From Pedococcus aerophilus (GTDB taxonomy: Bacteria; Actinomycetota; Actinomycetes; Actinomycetales; Dermatophilaceae), in contig NZ_BAAARN010000003.1 in NCBI RefSeq assembly GCF_039532215.1, forward strand, positions 264,485 through 328,484: DNA of 64,000 nucleotides, written 5' to 3'. Numbering within the stretch: position 1 is the stretch's first letter; every line of letters begins with the position of its first letter. Positions 1 to 7,659 of the stretch are shown here, in pieces. The position numbers and the translations under genes were made by a program. The notes under the pieces were generated by a model. The model ran no database searches. It was not told the DNA's origin and was given only the letters and a program-made list of their open reading frames with translations.

Positions 1-182
1 GCGGCCCCACGGCCGGCAGGGGCGCTGTCGTTGCGCCACAAGGACATTCGCCCCCCCTGTGGCGAGGCGATTCCGTGCTCGGCAGGAAGAAACCTCGAAA
101 AAGTTTCGCCCGGGCCCAATCCGCTTCCTGCACAGGGCCGAATGCCAGATGTCAGAACGTCACTGAAACAAGGAGCCACATC

Positions 183-821
183 ATGCGACTCGCACGCCGC
201 AGCACCATCGCCGTCCTCGGCCTCGCCCTTCCCCTGAGCCTCGCCGCCTGTGGGAGCTCCGACTCCGACACCGCCGCGTCCCCCTCGGCCTCGATGACGA
301 GCAGCTCGAGCTCCTCCTCCTCGTCGTCCTCCACCACCGACGAGATGGCTTCCAAGCCCTTCGGTGACGGCTGCGCCGCTGTCCCGGCCGACGGCAAGGG
401 TTCCTTCTCCGGCATGGCCACCGACCCGGTCGCCACCGCCGCCAGCAACAACCCGGTCCTGTCCACCCTGGTCACCGCCGTCGGCGAGGCCGGCCTGGGC
501 GAGACCCTGAACTCGGCCAAGGACATCACCGTCTTCGCCCCGAGCAACGACGCGTTCAAGGCCGTCCCGGCCGCCACGATGGACGCCGCGATGAAGGACC
601 CGAAGGGTCTGCTCACCAAGGTCCTCACCAACCACGTCGTCGAGGGTCGCCTGACCCCGGAGACCCTGGCCGGCGAGCACAAGACCCTGGGTGGCGGCAC
701 CATCACCGTCGAGGGTTCCGGCGAGTCCTTCAAGGTCGGCACGGCCAACGTGATCTGCGGCAACGTGCAGACCGCGAACGCCACCGTCTACATCATCGAC
801 GGCGTCCTGCTCCCCAAGTAA
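183..821 (+). CDS. Fasciclin (FAS1) domain lipoprotein, MPT70/MPT83-like
   Basis: Predicted secreted lipoprotein of 212 aa. The start is chosen because AGGAG lies 8 nt upstream and the N-terminus is a lipoprotein signal peptide (MRLARR, hydrophobic core, lipobox LAAC, with the acylated Cys near residue 23). A Ser-rich linker follows, including a run of about ten serines. Residues 75-212 form one FAS1 domain, with the usual ITVFAPSNDAFKAVP stretch and a C-terminal NATVYIIDGVLLPK. FAS1 domains mediate adhesion or surface interactions. Its position just upstream of sigK-rskA matches mycobacteria, where MPT70/MPT83 are the main SigK targets, so SigK control is likely, though I found no certain SigK promoter. 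Confidence 0.9.
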   Translation: MRLARRSTIAVLGLALPLSLAACGSSDSDTAASPSASMTSSSSSSSSSSSTTDEMASKPFGDGCAAVPADGKGSFSGMATDPVATAASNNPVLSTLVTAVGEAGLGETLNSAKDITVFAPSNDAFKAVPAATMDAAMKDPKGLLTKVLTNHVVEGRLTPETLAGEHKTLGGGTITVEGSGESFKVGTANVICGNVQTANATVYIIDGVLLPK

Positions 822-894
822 CACCGGATCAGCGATGATGGTGTCCATGGCAGCGACTTCCTCAGGTCCCAACCCGACTTGGGGAGGTCCTGCC

Positions 895-1443
895 ATGGCA
901 CCGGACCTCGGAGAGCTCTTGCGGATGTGTTCCCTCGGGGACGAGTCCGCATTCGCCCGGTTGTACGACGCGGTGTCCTCCCGGATCTACGGGCTGGTCC
1001 TCCGAGTCGTGCGTGACCCGGCACAGTCCGAAGAGGTCGCCCAGGAAGCCTTGCTCGACATCTGGCGCACCAGCGCCCGGTTCGACCCCGAGCGTGGGAG
1101 CCCGGTGAGCTGGATGCTCACCATCGCCCACCGCAAGGCGGTCGACCGGGTGCGGTCCGCCCAGGCGTCCACGGATCGCGAGGACAGCTACGGTTCACGC
1201 AACCAGGAGCGGTCCTTCGACCAGACGGTCGAGGCCGTAGAGCGCAACCTCGACGCCCAGCGCGTGCGCAACGCGATGGACTCCCTTACGGAGACCCAGC
1301 GCAAAGCGGTCGAGCTGGCCTACTTCGGTGGTTACACGCACACCGAGGTCGCTTCCCTCCTCGGCGTTCCCCTGGGAACGGCGAAGACCCGAATACGTGA
1401 CGGATTGATCCGTCTGAGAGACACCCTGGGGGTGCAGCAATGA
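895..1443 (+). CDS. sigK: ECF RNA polymerase sigma factor SigK
   Basis: ECF sigma factor with regions sigma-2 (ARLYDAVSSRIYGLVLRVVRD, then AQEALLDIWR) and sigma-4 (LTETQRKAVELAYFGGYTHTEVA, then GTAKTRIRDGL). Within family knowledge it is closest to mycobacterial SigK, with its HRKAVDRVR and ELAYFGG signatures. I chose the ATG at 895 because GGGGAGG stands 7 nt before it; in-frame ATGs at 835, 838 and 847 lack a clear ribosome site but cannot be excluded. Its stop overlaps the anti-sigma gene by 4 nt, so the two are translationally coupled. Confidence 0.88.
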   Translation: MAPDLGELLRMCSLGDESAFARLYDAVSSRIYGLVLRVVRDPAQSEEVAQEALLDIWRTSARFDPERGSPVSWMLTIAHRKAVDRVRSAQASTDREDSYGSRNQERSFDQTVEAVERNLDAQRVRNAMDSLTETQRKAVELAYFGGYTHTEVASLLGVPLGTAKTRIRDGLIRLRDTLGVQQ

Positions 1444-2315
1444 GTGCCGACGTCCACAGCCTGGTCGGCGCCTATGCCGTCGATGCGATCGACGAGCAGG
1501 AGCGCGCTGCGTTCGAGCTCCACCTCCGTGAGTGCCCAGAATGCATGGACGAGGTCTCCAGCCTGCGTGCTGCCGCGTCCAGCCTCTCCCTCGTCAGCGA
1601 GGTCGTCCCGCCCGCGTCGATGCGTGACGCGGTGCTGGCCGGCATCCGCACTGTCCGCCCCCTTCCCCCGCTCGAGACGAGCGGAACAGCAGGGCACACT
1701 CTTGACTCCTCCTCCGACGAGGGCCCGACCGGTCCGGTCGGCCCCGGTGGATCTGGCGCCTCGAGCTCGGTCCGCACCAATGGCACCGGCACAGACGGCT
1801 CCCCTGCCCACACCGGCGCGGTCCAGCAGGACCTGCCGTCCAACGTCGTCCCGATGCGTCGCCGCCGCCCGGTGGCCGAGTGGCTCGTCGGGGCAGCCGC
1901 CGCGGTCGCGCTGATCGCCGGCGGGATCGCCTGGAGCCCGTGGTCCTCCGGACCCGACACCCAGCAGATCTCTGCCTCCGAGCGGGTCCTCGAGGCCTCC
2001 GACGCCCAACGCGTCGTCCAGAACATCAACGGCGCGAAGGTGACCATCGTCCGCAGCCAGTCCCTCGGCAAGGCGGTCGTCATCGCCGACAACATGCCGG
2101 CGGCTCCTGACGGGAAGGACTTCCAGTTCTGGTTCAACCAGCCCAACAAGGGCATGGTCAGCGCCGGGGTCATGCCCCACGGCACCGCACCGACCGTCTC
2201 GGTGATGCTCGACGGTGACGCCTCGACCGCCTTGGCGGCCGGCATCACGCTCGAGCCTGCTGGCGGCTCCCCGGAACCGACCAGCGCCCCGCTCGCCCTC
2301 TTCGCCTTCAGCTGA
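1440..2315 (+). CDS. rskA: Anti-sigma-K factor RskA
   Basis: Membrane anti-sigma factor of 291 aa. The N-terminal cytoplasmic domain carries a zinc-type anti-sigma motif (FELHLRECPEC, residues 24-35). A Pro/Thr/Ser-rich linker leads to one transmembrane helix (about residues 149-166, after RRRRPVAEW). The extracytoplasmic C-terminus is an RskA domain (KVTIVRSQSLGKAVVIADNMP, FQFWF). Such proteins hold the sigma factor until regulated proteolysis releases it. The start codon overlaps the sigK stop (ATGA). Family, overlap and synteny with the fasciclin gene agree. Confidence 0.9.
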   Translation: MSADVHSLVGAYAVDAIDEQERAAFELHLRECPECMDEVSSLRAAASSLSLVSEVVPPASMRDAVLAGIRTVRPLPPLETSGTAGHTLDSSSDEGPTGPVGPGGSGASSSVRTNGTGTDGSPAHTGAVQQDLPSNVVPMRRRRPVAEWLVGAAAAVALIAGGIAWSPWSSGPDTQQISASERVLEASDAQRVVQNINGAKVTIVRSQSLGKAVVIADNMPAAPDGKDFQFWFNQPNKGMVSAGVMPHGTAPTVSVMLDGDASTALAAGITLEPAGGSPEPTSAPLALFAFS

Positions 2316-2330
2316 GCACCGGCAGGGCCC

Positions 2331-2355
2331 GGGCGTCCGGGCCCGCCGGACGCCC
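2331..2355. terminator. Bidirectional terminator hairpin between rskA and the oxidoreductase gene
   Basis: Perfect 10-bp inverted repeat (GGGCGTCCGG / CCGGACGCCC) with a 5-nt loop, exactly filling the gap between two convergent genes. There is no U tract, as is usual for high-GC actinobacterial terminators. Confidence 0.7.
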
Positions 2356-3228
2356 TCAGCTGGGGCTGCGCAGGTCGTCCAACCGACCCGCCACCTCCTC
2401 GAGCACCGCCACCGAGCCCGCGTAGGGCTCGGTGGCCCGCGGCCAGTGGGTCACCACGTCGGTGAACCCCAGCTCTGCGGCCCTGCCCACCATGTCCTCG
2501 AACACCCCGATGCTCTCGAGCGAGAACTGGGGCGACCCGTCGAGGGACAGGTAGCGGTCGAGGGGTTCTTCGCGATCGGCAGTCGCCTCGGCCTCGTCGA
2601 GCAGCCGGCCGAGCTCGCCGACCCCGGACCACCACTGCTCGAGCGTGTCCCCGCCGCGGCCGTACGTCACCCAGCCCTGTCCCAGCCGGGCCGCGAGCCG
2701 CAGCGAGCGCGGGCCGTTCGCAGCCACGAGGAACGGCAGCCTCGGCCGCTGGACGGCTCCCGGCAGGGTCCGTGCGCCGACCGTGGTGAAGTGGTCGCCG
2801 TCGTGGTCGACGCGGTCCTCGCGGAACAACCGGTCGAGCAGCTCGACGAACTCGTGGAACCGGTCCACCCGCTCCTTGAGCGGGCGGTCCTCCCCGAGGA
2901 TCCGTGAGTCGAGGTCGCCGCCGGTGCCCAGGCCGCAGATGAACCGCCCACCCGAGATGTCGTCGACGGCCAGCAGGTCGCGCAGGAACGTGTAGGGGTG
3001 GCGGTAGTTCGGCGAGCTGACGAACGTCCCGAGCCGGATCGTCGAGGTGACCGTCGCGGCCGCCGTCAGCGTGGGGAGCGCACCGAACCACGGAGAGTCC
3101 TGGAGCCCGCCCCACACGAGGTGGTCGTAGGTCCAGGCGTGGTCGAAGCCGTACTCCTCGGCCCGCCGCCACAGCGGCGCCGCCTCGGTCCACGGGAGCT
3201 CGGGCAGGATCGTGATTCCGACGCGCAT
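2356..3228 (-). CDS. LLM-class (luciferase-like) F420-dependent oxidoreductase
   Basis: 290-aa TIM-barrel flavin/F420 oxidoreductase. The start MRVGITILPELPW fits the beta-1 strand of the family; WTYDHL, IRLGTFVSSPNYRHP, GRFICGLGTGGD and FLVAANGPRSLRLAARLGQGWVTYG are typical LLM segments. Substrate cannot be told from sequence. The gene is divergent from the alcohol dehydrogenase at 3283, with 54 nt between them holding one copy of the GTATGCC motif. Upstream in-frame extension is rejected because the family N-terminus is already complete here. Confidence 0.87.
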   Translation of the reverse strand: MRVGITILPELPWTEAAPLWRRAEEYGFDHAWTYDHLVWGGLQDSPWFGALPTLTAAATVTSTIRLGTFVSSPNYRHPYTFLRDLLAVDDISGGRFICGLGTGGDLDSRILGEDRPLKERVDRFHEFVELLDRLFREDRVDHDGDHFTTVGARTLPGAVQRPRLPFLVAANGPRSLRLAARLGQGWVTYGRGGDTLEQWWSGVGELGRLLDEAEATADREEPLDRYLSLDGSPQFSLESIGVFEDMVGRAAELGFTDVVTHWPRATEPYAGSVAVLEEVAGRLDDLRSPS

Positions 3229-3282
3229 CCCGTGACTGTATGCCGCCGCGGAGCCACCGCGCGTGCGTGGGAGGCTGTGCCC

Positions 3283-4329
3283 ATGAAGGCCACGATCCTG
3301 CACGCGCCCGGCGACATCCGTCTCGACGAGGTCCCGGACCCCGTCCTGGTCGCCCCGACCGATGCCCTCGTCCGCGTCACCGCCTCCTGCGTCTGCGGCA
3401 GCGACCTGTGGCCCTACCGCGGGATCAACGACGTCGCCGAGCCCACCCGGATCGGTCACGAGTTCGTCGGGATCGTCGAGGAGGTCGGCGCCGAGGTGCG
3501 AAGCCTGCGCCCCGGCGACTTCGTCATCGCTCCCTTCATGTACTCCGACAACACCTGCCCGCACTGCCGGGTCGGCATCCAGTCGCGGTGCTCGCACGGC
3601 GGCTTCTGGGGTGGCGAGGACCGCGACGGCGCGATGGTCGACGGCGGTCAGGGCGAGTACGTCCGGGTGCCGCTCGCCGACGGGACGCTGGTCTCCACCC
3701 GCGAGGTGCCGGACGACTCGCTCATCCCGTCGCTGCTGAGCCTCTCCGACGTCATGGGCACCGGCTGGCACGCCGGGGTCGCCGCCCGCGTCTCCGAGGG
3801 CGACACGGTCGTCGTCGTGGGCGACGGTGCCGTCGGGCTCAGCGGCGTCCTCGCCGCGGCGCGGATGGGCGCCGAGCGCATCATCGCGATGTCACGGCAC
3901 GCCTCCCGCCAGGCGGTCGCCCGCGACTTCGGCGCCACCGACATCGTCGAGGTGCGTGGCGACGACGCGGTCGCGGCCGTCAAGGAGCTCACCGACGGCG
4001 TGGGTGCCGACGCCGTGCTGGAGTGCGTCGGCACCAACGAGTCGATGCACACCGCCATCGCCGCGGCCCGCCCCGGCGCCACGGTCGGCTACGTCGGCGT
4101 GCCGCACGGCATCGAGTATCCGGTGCGCGACATGTTCGTCCGCAACGTCGGGATCGCCGGCGGCATCGCCCCAGCCCGCCAGTACCTGCCCCAGCTGCGC
4201 GACGAGGTGCTCGCCGGGGCGATCAACCCCGGTGCGGTCTTCGACCTCGAGCTCCCACTCACCGAGGTGGCCGAGGCGTACGCCGCGATGGACGAGCGCC
4301 GCGCGATCAAGTCGCTGCTGCGCCCCTGA
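3283..4329 (+). CDS. Zinc-dependent alcohol dehydrogenase family protein (MDR superfamily)
   Basis: 348-aa medium-chain dehydrogenase/reductase. Catalytic zinc ligands are visible in CVCGSDLWPYRG (Cys near residue 37) and IGHEFVGIVEEVG (GHE). The usual structural-zinc lobe is altered: DNTCPHCRVGIQSRCSHGG has fewer regularly spaced cysteines than the standard four. The Rossmann motif is VVVVGDGAVGLSGVLAA. Substrate unknown. GGGAGG precedes the ATG by 8 nt. The next gene begins 2 nt after the stop, so the two probably share a transcript. Confidence 0.88.
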   Translation: MKATILHAPGDIRLDEVPDPVLVAPTDALVRVTASCVCGSDLWPYRGINDVAEPTRIGHEFVGIVEEVGAEVRSLRPGDFVIAPFMYSDNTCPHCRVGIQSRCSHGGFWGGEDRDGAMVDGGQGEYVRVPLADGTLVSTREVPDDSLIPSLLSLSDVMGTGWHAGVAARVSEGDTVVVVGDGAVGLSGVLAAARMGAERIIAMSRHASRQAVARDFGATDIVEVRGDDAVAAVKELTDGVGADAVLECVGTNESMHTAIAAARPGATVGYVGVPHGIEYPVRDMFVRNVGIAGGIAPARQYLPQLRDEVLAGAINPGAVFDLELPLTEVAEAYAAMDERRAIKSLLRP

Positions 4330-4331
4330 CG

Positions 4332-5201
4332 ATGGCGGCCCGCGACAGGGGGAAGCGGCGGAAGGGCTCTGCGGCCGACGACGCACCTGACGACGACGCC
4401 GCGTCGCCCGTCGAGTTCGTCGACGACGGGACCGGTGGGACGGTCGTCATGATCGACGGCCACCCGCAGTCCTACGTCCAGCTCGACGACCCTCGGTTGC
4501 TGGTCTTCGAGTACGTCCAGTTCCTCGCCGCCGTCGCCGACGTCCTGCCCGACGGCCCGGTCGCCGCCACGCACGTCGGCGGAGCAGGCCTGACCCTCCC
4601 CCGGTATCTCGCCCACACCCGGCCCGGCTCGCCGCAGATCGTCCTCGAACCCGCCGAGGCCGTGACCGCGGCGGTCCGGGAGAGGTTGCCGCTGCCGCGT
4701 GGTCACCGGATCAGGGTGCGCCCGGTGGACGGTCGGACCGGACTGGCCACCCTCGCTGACGACAGCGCCGACCTCGTCGTGGTCGATGCGTATGCCGCGG
4801 GGCGGGTCCCGGCCGAGCTCACCTCGACGCAGTGGTTCACCGACGTGGCCCGGGTGCTGCGTCCCGACGGCCTGCTGTCGATGAACACCGCCGACGAGCC
4901 CCATCGCCGCCACCTCGCCAGGCTGCACGCCACGATCGCGTCGGTCCTGCCGCACACCGCCGCGATCGCCACCTCCGAGGTGCGCAAGGGCCGCCGGTTC
5001 GGCAACACCGTGCTCGTCGCGAGCGCCCAGCCGCTGCCGCTGCCCGCCCTGACCCGACGGGTCGCCATGACGGCGTTCTCCGCGACCCTGCTGCACGGGC
5101 CGGCCCTGGCCACGGCGCTCGGGTCCGCACAGGTCTTCACCGACGACGACGCCCAACCCTCGCCGGAGCCACCGAAGGTCGAGGGCTGGCGCATTCGCTG
5201 A
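4332..5201 (+). CDS. Spermidine synthase-like methyltransferase-fold protein
   Basis: 289-aa protein with a Rossmann methyltransferase fold of the spermidine-synthase type: THVGGAGLTLPRYLAHTRPGSPQIVLEPAEAV is the nucleotide-binding segment, DSADLVVVDAYAAGRVPAELTS the post-strand-4 region, and LRPDGLLSMN the next strand. No transmembrane half is present, unlike fused MFS/spermidine synthases. The first 25 residues are charged and low in complexity. It lies 2 nt after the dehydrogenase, suggesting an operon. Many actinobacterial members are not proven aminopropyltransferases, so the reaction is left open. Confidence 0.8.
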   Translation: MAARDRGKRRKGSAADDAPDDDAASPVEFVDDGTGGTVVMIDGHPQSYVQLDDPRLLVFEYVQFLAAVADVLPDGPVAATHVGGAGLTLPRYLAHTRPGSPQIVLEPAEAVTAAVRERLPLPRGHRIRVRPVDGRTGLATLADDSADLVVVDAYAAGRVPAELTSTQWFTDVARVLRPDGLLSMNTADEPHRRHLARLHATIASVLPHTAAIATSEVRKGRRFGNTVLVASAQPLPLPALTRRVAMTAFSATLLHGPALATALGSAQVFTDDDAQPSPEPPKVEGWRIR

Positions 5202-5286
5202 CGCGTCGGCACCACGCACCCCTCGGATGACCCGCGCCCTCCGGCGCCACGCGCCATACCGGCCGCCACCGGGCAGGATGGAGGCC

Positions 5287-6321
5287 ATGACCTCCGGCCT
5301 GAAGCTGCCCTCCCCGCGCGTCCCCGACCCCCGCTCCGCACCGGTGCTGCGCTGGGGCGTCATCGCCCCCGGCGGCATCGCCCGGACCTTCGGGCGGGCG
5401 CTGCGGGCGCGGACCAACCAGGAGCTCAGGGCCGTCGCCTCCCGCAGCCTCGAACGCGCCGAGGCCTACCGCGACGAGTTCGGGGTCGAGGTGGCCTACG
5501 GGTCCTACGAGGAGCTCGTCGCCGACCCGCACGTCGACGCCGTGTACGTCGCGTCGCCGCACTCGGAGCACCTCGCCCACGCCCAGCTCGCCCTCGAGGC
5601 CGGCAAGCCCGTGCTCGTCGAGAAGGCGTTCACCCGCAACGGTGCCGAGGCGCGGGCGGTCCTGGAGACCGCGGACCGCGCAGGCATGTTCGCGATGGAG
5701 GCGATGTGGACGCGCTTCCTGCCGCACATGGACGTGGTTCGTCAGGTGCTGGAGCAGGGCCTGCTCGGCGAGGTGCAGGTGGTCGCGGCCGACCACGGCC
5801 AGAAGCTCTACCCCGACGGGCCGCAACGGCTCAGCGACCCGGCGCTGGCCGGAGGCGCGCTGCTCGACCTCTGCGTGTACCCGATCTCGTTCGCGTCCAT
5901 GGTGCTCGGGGAGTTCGACTCGCTGCACGCGACGGGCCTGCTGACGGACGAAGGCGTCGACGCGCAGGAGGCCGTCACGGTCCAGAACGCCGCCGGGGCC
6001 CTCGGGCTGCTCAGCGCCAGCATGGTGTCGAGCACCCCGACCACGGCGTCGATCTCCGGGACGCGGGCGAGGCTGGAGTTCTCCGGCGCCTTCTACGGGC
6101 AGTCGACGCTCACCCTGCTCTCACCCCACGACGAGGTCCTCGACGTCCTCGAGCCCAGCGATCGCGAGCACGGGCTGCACCACGAGATCGTCGAGGTCGC
6201 TGCGTGCGTCGACGCGCGGCTGCTCGAGTCGCCGCTGATGCCCTGGGCCGAGACCCTGCGCGTGATGGACGCCATGGACGCGGTGCGCGAGCAGATCGGG
6301 TTCCGCCTGCCGGGCGAGTGA
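5287..6321 (+). CDS. Gfo/Idh/MocA family oxidoreductase
   Basis: 344-aa NAD(P)-dependent oxidoreductase. Residues 20-135 form the Rossmann domain (LRWGVIAPGGIARTFGRAL; VDAVYVASPHSEH; ALEAGKPVLVEKAF, with the EKAF lysine typical of the family). The C-terminal part is the alpha/beta sheet domain, with LLDLCVYPI. Substrate is unknown, probably a sugar or cyclitol derivative. The ATG at 5287 is preferred; an in-frame ATG at 5278 is possible because the GGAGG there is very close. Convergent with the sterol-carrier gene, 9 nt away. Confidence 0.86.
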   Translation: MTSGLKLPSPRVPDPRSAPVLRWGVIAPGGIARTFGRALRARTNQELRAVASRSLERAEAYRDEFGVEVAYGSYEELVADPHVDAVYVASPHSEHLAHAQLALEAGKPVLVEKAFTRNGAEARAVLETADRAGMFAMEAMWTRFLPHMDVVRQVLEQGLLGEVQVVAADHGQKLYPDGPQRLSDPALAGGALLDLCVYPISFASMVLGEFDSLHATGLLTDEGVDAQEAVTVQNAAGALGLLSASMVSSTPTTASISGTRARLEFSGAFYGQSTLTLLSPHDEVLDVLEPSDREHGLHHEIVEVAACVDARLLESPLMPWAETLRVMDAMDAVREQIGFRLPGE

Positions 6322-6330
6322 CCGCGGGGT

Positions 6331-6693
6331 TCAGACCAGCGGGAGGTATGCCGCGAGGTCGGCACGGTGGCCGCTGACCCGCAGGCTCCCGGCCTCCCAG
6401 GCCCCGTCCCAGCTGAGCGCGCCGGTGGCCACCTGGAGCCAGGTCTGCGCGTCGGTCTCGACGACGTTCGGCGGTGTGCCCCGGGTGTGGGTCGTTCCCG
6501 ACACGCACTGCACGGCCCCGAACGGCGGCACCCGGACCTCGACACTTCGTCCCGGCGCGACGGTCGCCAGCTCCTCGAGCGCGTACCGCACCGCGGTCGC
6601 GAGGTCGTCGCGGGCCAGCTCGGTCCCGGTGTCGCGCCACCGCTGCACCGCGGCCCGGCCGGCGACGACAGGGACTCGGCGACGCGGCGGCAT
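6331..6693 (-). CDS. Sterol carrier family protein (SCP-like, actinobacterial)
   Basis: 120-aa soluble protein of the small sterol-carrier-like family often found beside purine genes in actinobacteria. Recognisable segments are LATAVRYALEELA, GRSVEVRVPPFGAVQC, RGTPPNVVETDAQTWLQVATG and a C-terminal AAYLPL. No enzymatic residues are evident; ligand unknown. The start codon is unusual: ATG sits inside GGTATGCCGCC, a copy of the dispersed motif, with GGAGG only 1-2 nt upstream, so ribosome placement there looks strained and a nearby non-ATG start is possible. Confidence 0.75.
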   Translation of the reverse strand: MPPRRRVPVVAGRAAVQRWRDTGTELARDDLATAVRYALEELATVAPGRSVEVRVPPFGAVQCVSGTTHTRGTPPNVVETDAQTWLQVATGALSWDGAWEAGSLRVSGHRADLAAYLPLV

Positions 6694-6760
6694 ACCTCCA
6701 TCGTAGGCAGGCGTCCGACGCGGGCCACCGGCCGGGACCGGGCTGTTCGACGACCGGCGA

Positions 6761-6778
6761 ATGGGTAGTTCTACCCAT
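6761..6778. promoter_or_regulatory. Perfect dyad, candidate operator
   Basis: ATGGGTAG-TT-CTACCCAT, 8-bp perfect arms with a 2-nt centre, in the gap between the GAF kinase end (6893) and the sterol-carrier start (6693). The size fits a dimeric repressor site for the sterol-carrier gene. The regulator is unknown. Confidence 0.4.
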
Positions 6779-6835
6779 CGACGGTTGTCGGTGACCGGGC
6801 CTAGTGTTCGTTGCGGGGACACCACAGGGGACGAA

Positions 6836-6871
6836 CGGCCCGGCCACGCAGGGGGATGCGTGACCGGGCCG
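6836..6871 (-). terminator. Terminator hairpin after the GAF kinase pair
   Basis: CGGCCCGG and ACGCA pair with TGCGT and CCGGGCCG around a 6-nt C-rich loop (minus strand), 22 nt beyond the stop of the gene ending at 6893. Confidence 0.6.
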
Positions 6872-6892
6872 CTCGCTGTCCGGGGTGTCAGG

Positions 6893-7645
6893 TCAGGAGC
6901 GCTCGTCGCCCGGTGACTTCGTCACCGTCGCTCCGCTGCCGGCTCGGACGACGTCCAGCAGCTCACCGATCATCGCGCCCATGCCGGCTGCCGAGGACTC
7001 GGCGCGGGCCAACAGCTGGCGCGCCTGCACCGAGCCTGCCAGCGCGGGACTGCCCGCGGCGAGCTCGATGAACCACGTGAGGGCCATGAGCGGGTTGCGC
7101 AGGTCGTGGCACACCTGGCCGGCGAACTTCATCAGGTGCTCGTTGGACCTGGCCAGCTCACGGGACACCAGGCGCAGCTCGAGGACGTCGACGATCTGGC
7201 CCGCCAGGGCTCCGAGGGCCCGGCCACCGGCCACGGACAGCCTCCGCGGGACGTCGTCGAAGACGCAGAGCGTCCCGATCGGGACGCCGGCCGGGGTCAC
7301 GAGCGGGCTCGAGGCGTAGAAGCGGACGGTGGCGATCTCACCCGTGACGAACGGGTTGTCCTTGAAGCGGTCGTCGACGCGGGCGTCGGGCACGGCCACC
7401 TGCATCGGGTCGGTGAGCACCCTGGCGCACATGGACTCCTCACGAGAGCAGACCGCGGCGGGCAGGCCCACGGCGGCGATCTGGTGCTGGTTGCGGTCGT
7501 CGATGATGTTGATGACCGCGGTCGGGACGTCGCACATGGCCGCGGCCAGCTCCACGAGGCGTTCGAGCTCCGGGTCGGTCGGTGCGCCGATGACGTCGTA
7601 CTCGTCGATCGCGTCCCGGCGGGCGAGACCCTGGACCGTGCTCAC
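6893..7645 (-). CDS. GAF-domain histidine kinase paralogue without a catalytic ATPase domain
   Basis: 250 aa. Residues 12-150 are a GAF domain (ELERLVELAAAMCDVPTAVINIIDD, GVPIGTLCVFDDVPRRLS). Then comes a coiled linker and a DHp helix with an intact H-box (FAGQVCHDLRNPLMALTWF). The protein ends at the second DHp helix (AESSAAGMGAMIGELLDV); the N, G1 and G2 boxes of the HATPase domain are absent. It is a clear paralogue of the next gene (7660-8844), collinear with it to this point. The GTG start at 7645 is chosen by homology with that gene's GTG-AGC start and lies 14 nt past its stop. It could accept phosphate or heterodimerise with the full kinase. Confidence 0.82.
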   Translation of the reverse strand: MSTVQGLARRDAIDEYDVIGAPTDPELERLVELAAAMCDVPTAVINIIDDRNQHQIAAVGLPAAVCSREESMCARVLTDPMQVAVPDARVDDRFKDNPFVTGEIATVRFYASSPLVTPAGVPIGTLCVFDDVPRRLSVAGGRALGALAGQIVDVLELRLVSRELARSNEHLMKFAGQVCHDLRNPLMALTWFIELAAGSPALAGSVQARQLLARAESSAAGMGAMIGELLDVVRAGSGATVTKSPGDERS

Positions 7646-7659
7646 CGCAGTCGTCCCGC

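Noticed and set aside
96-108. CGAAAAAGTTTCG palindrome upstream of the fasciclin gene
   Set aside because: Only 5-bp arms; too short to claim as an operator without comparison to relatives.
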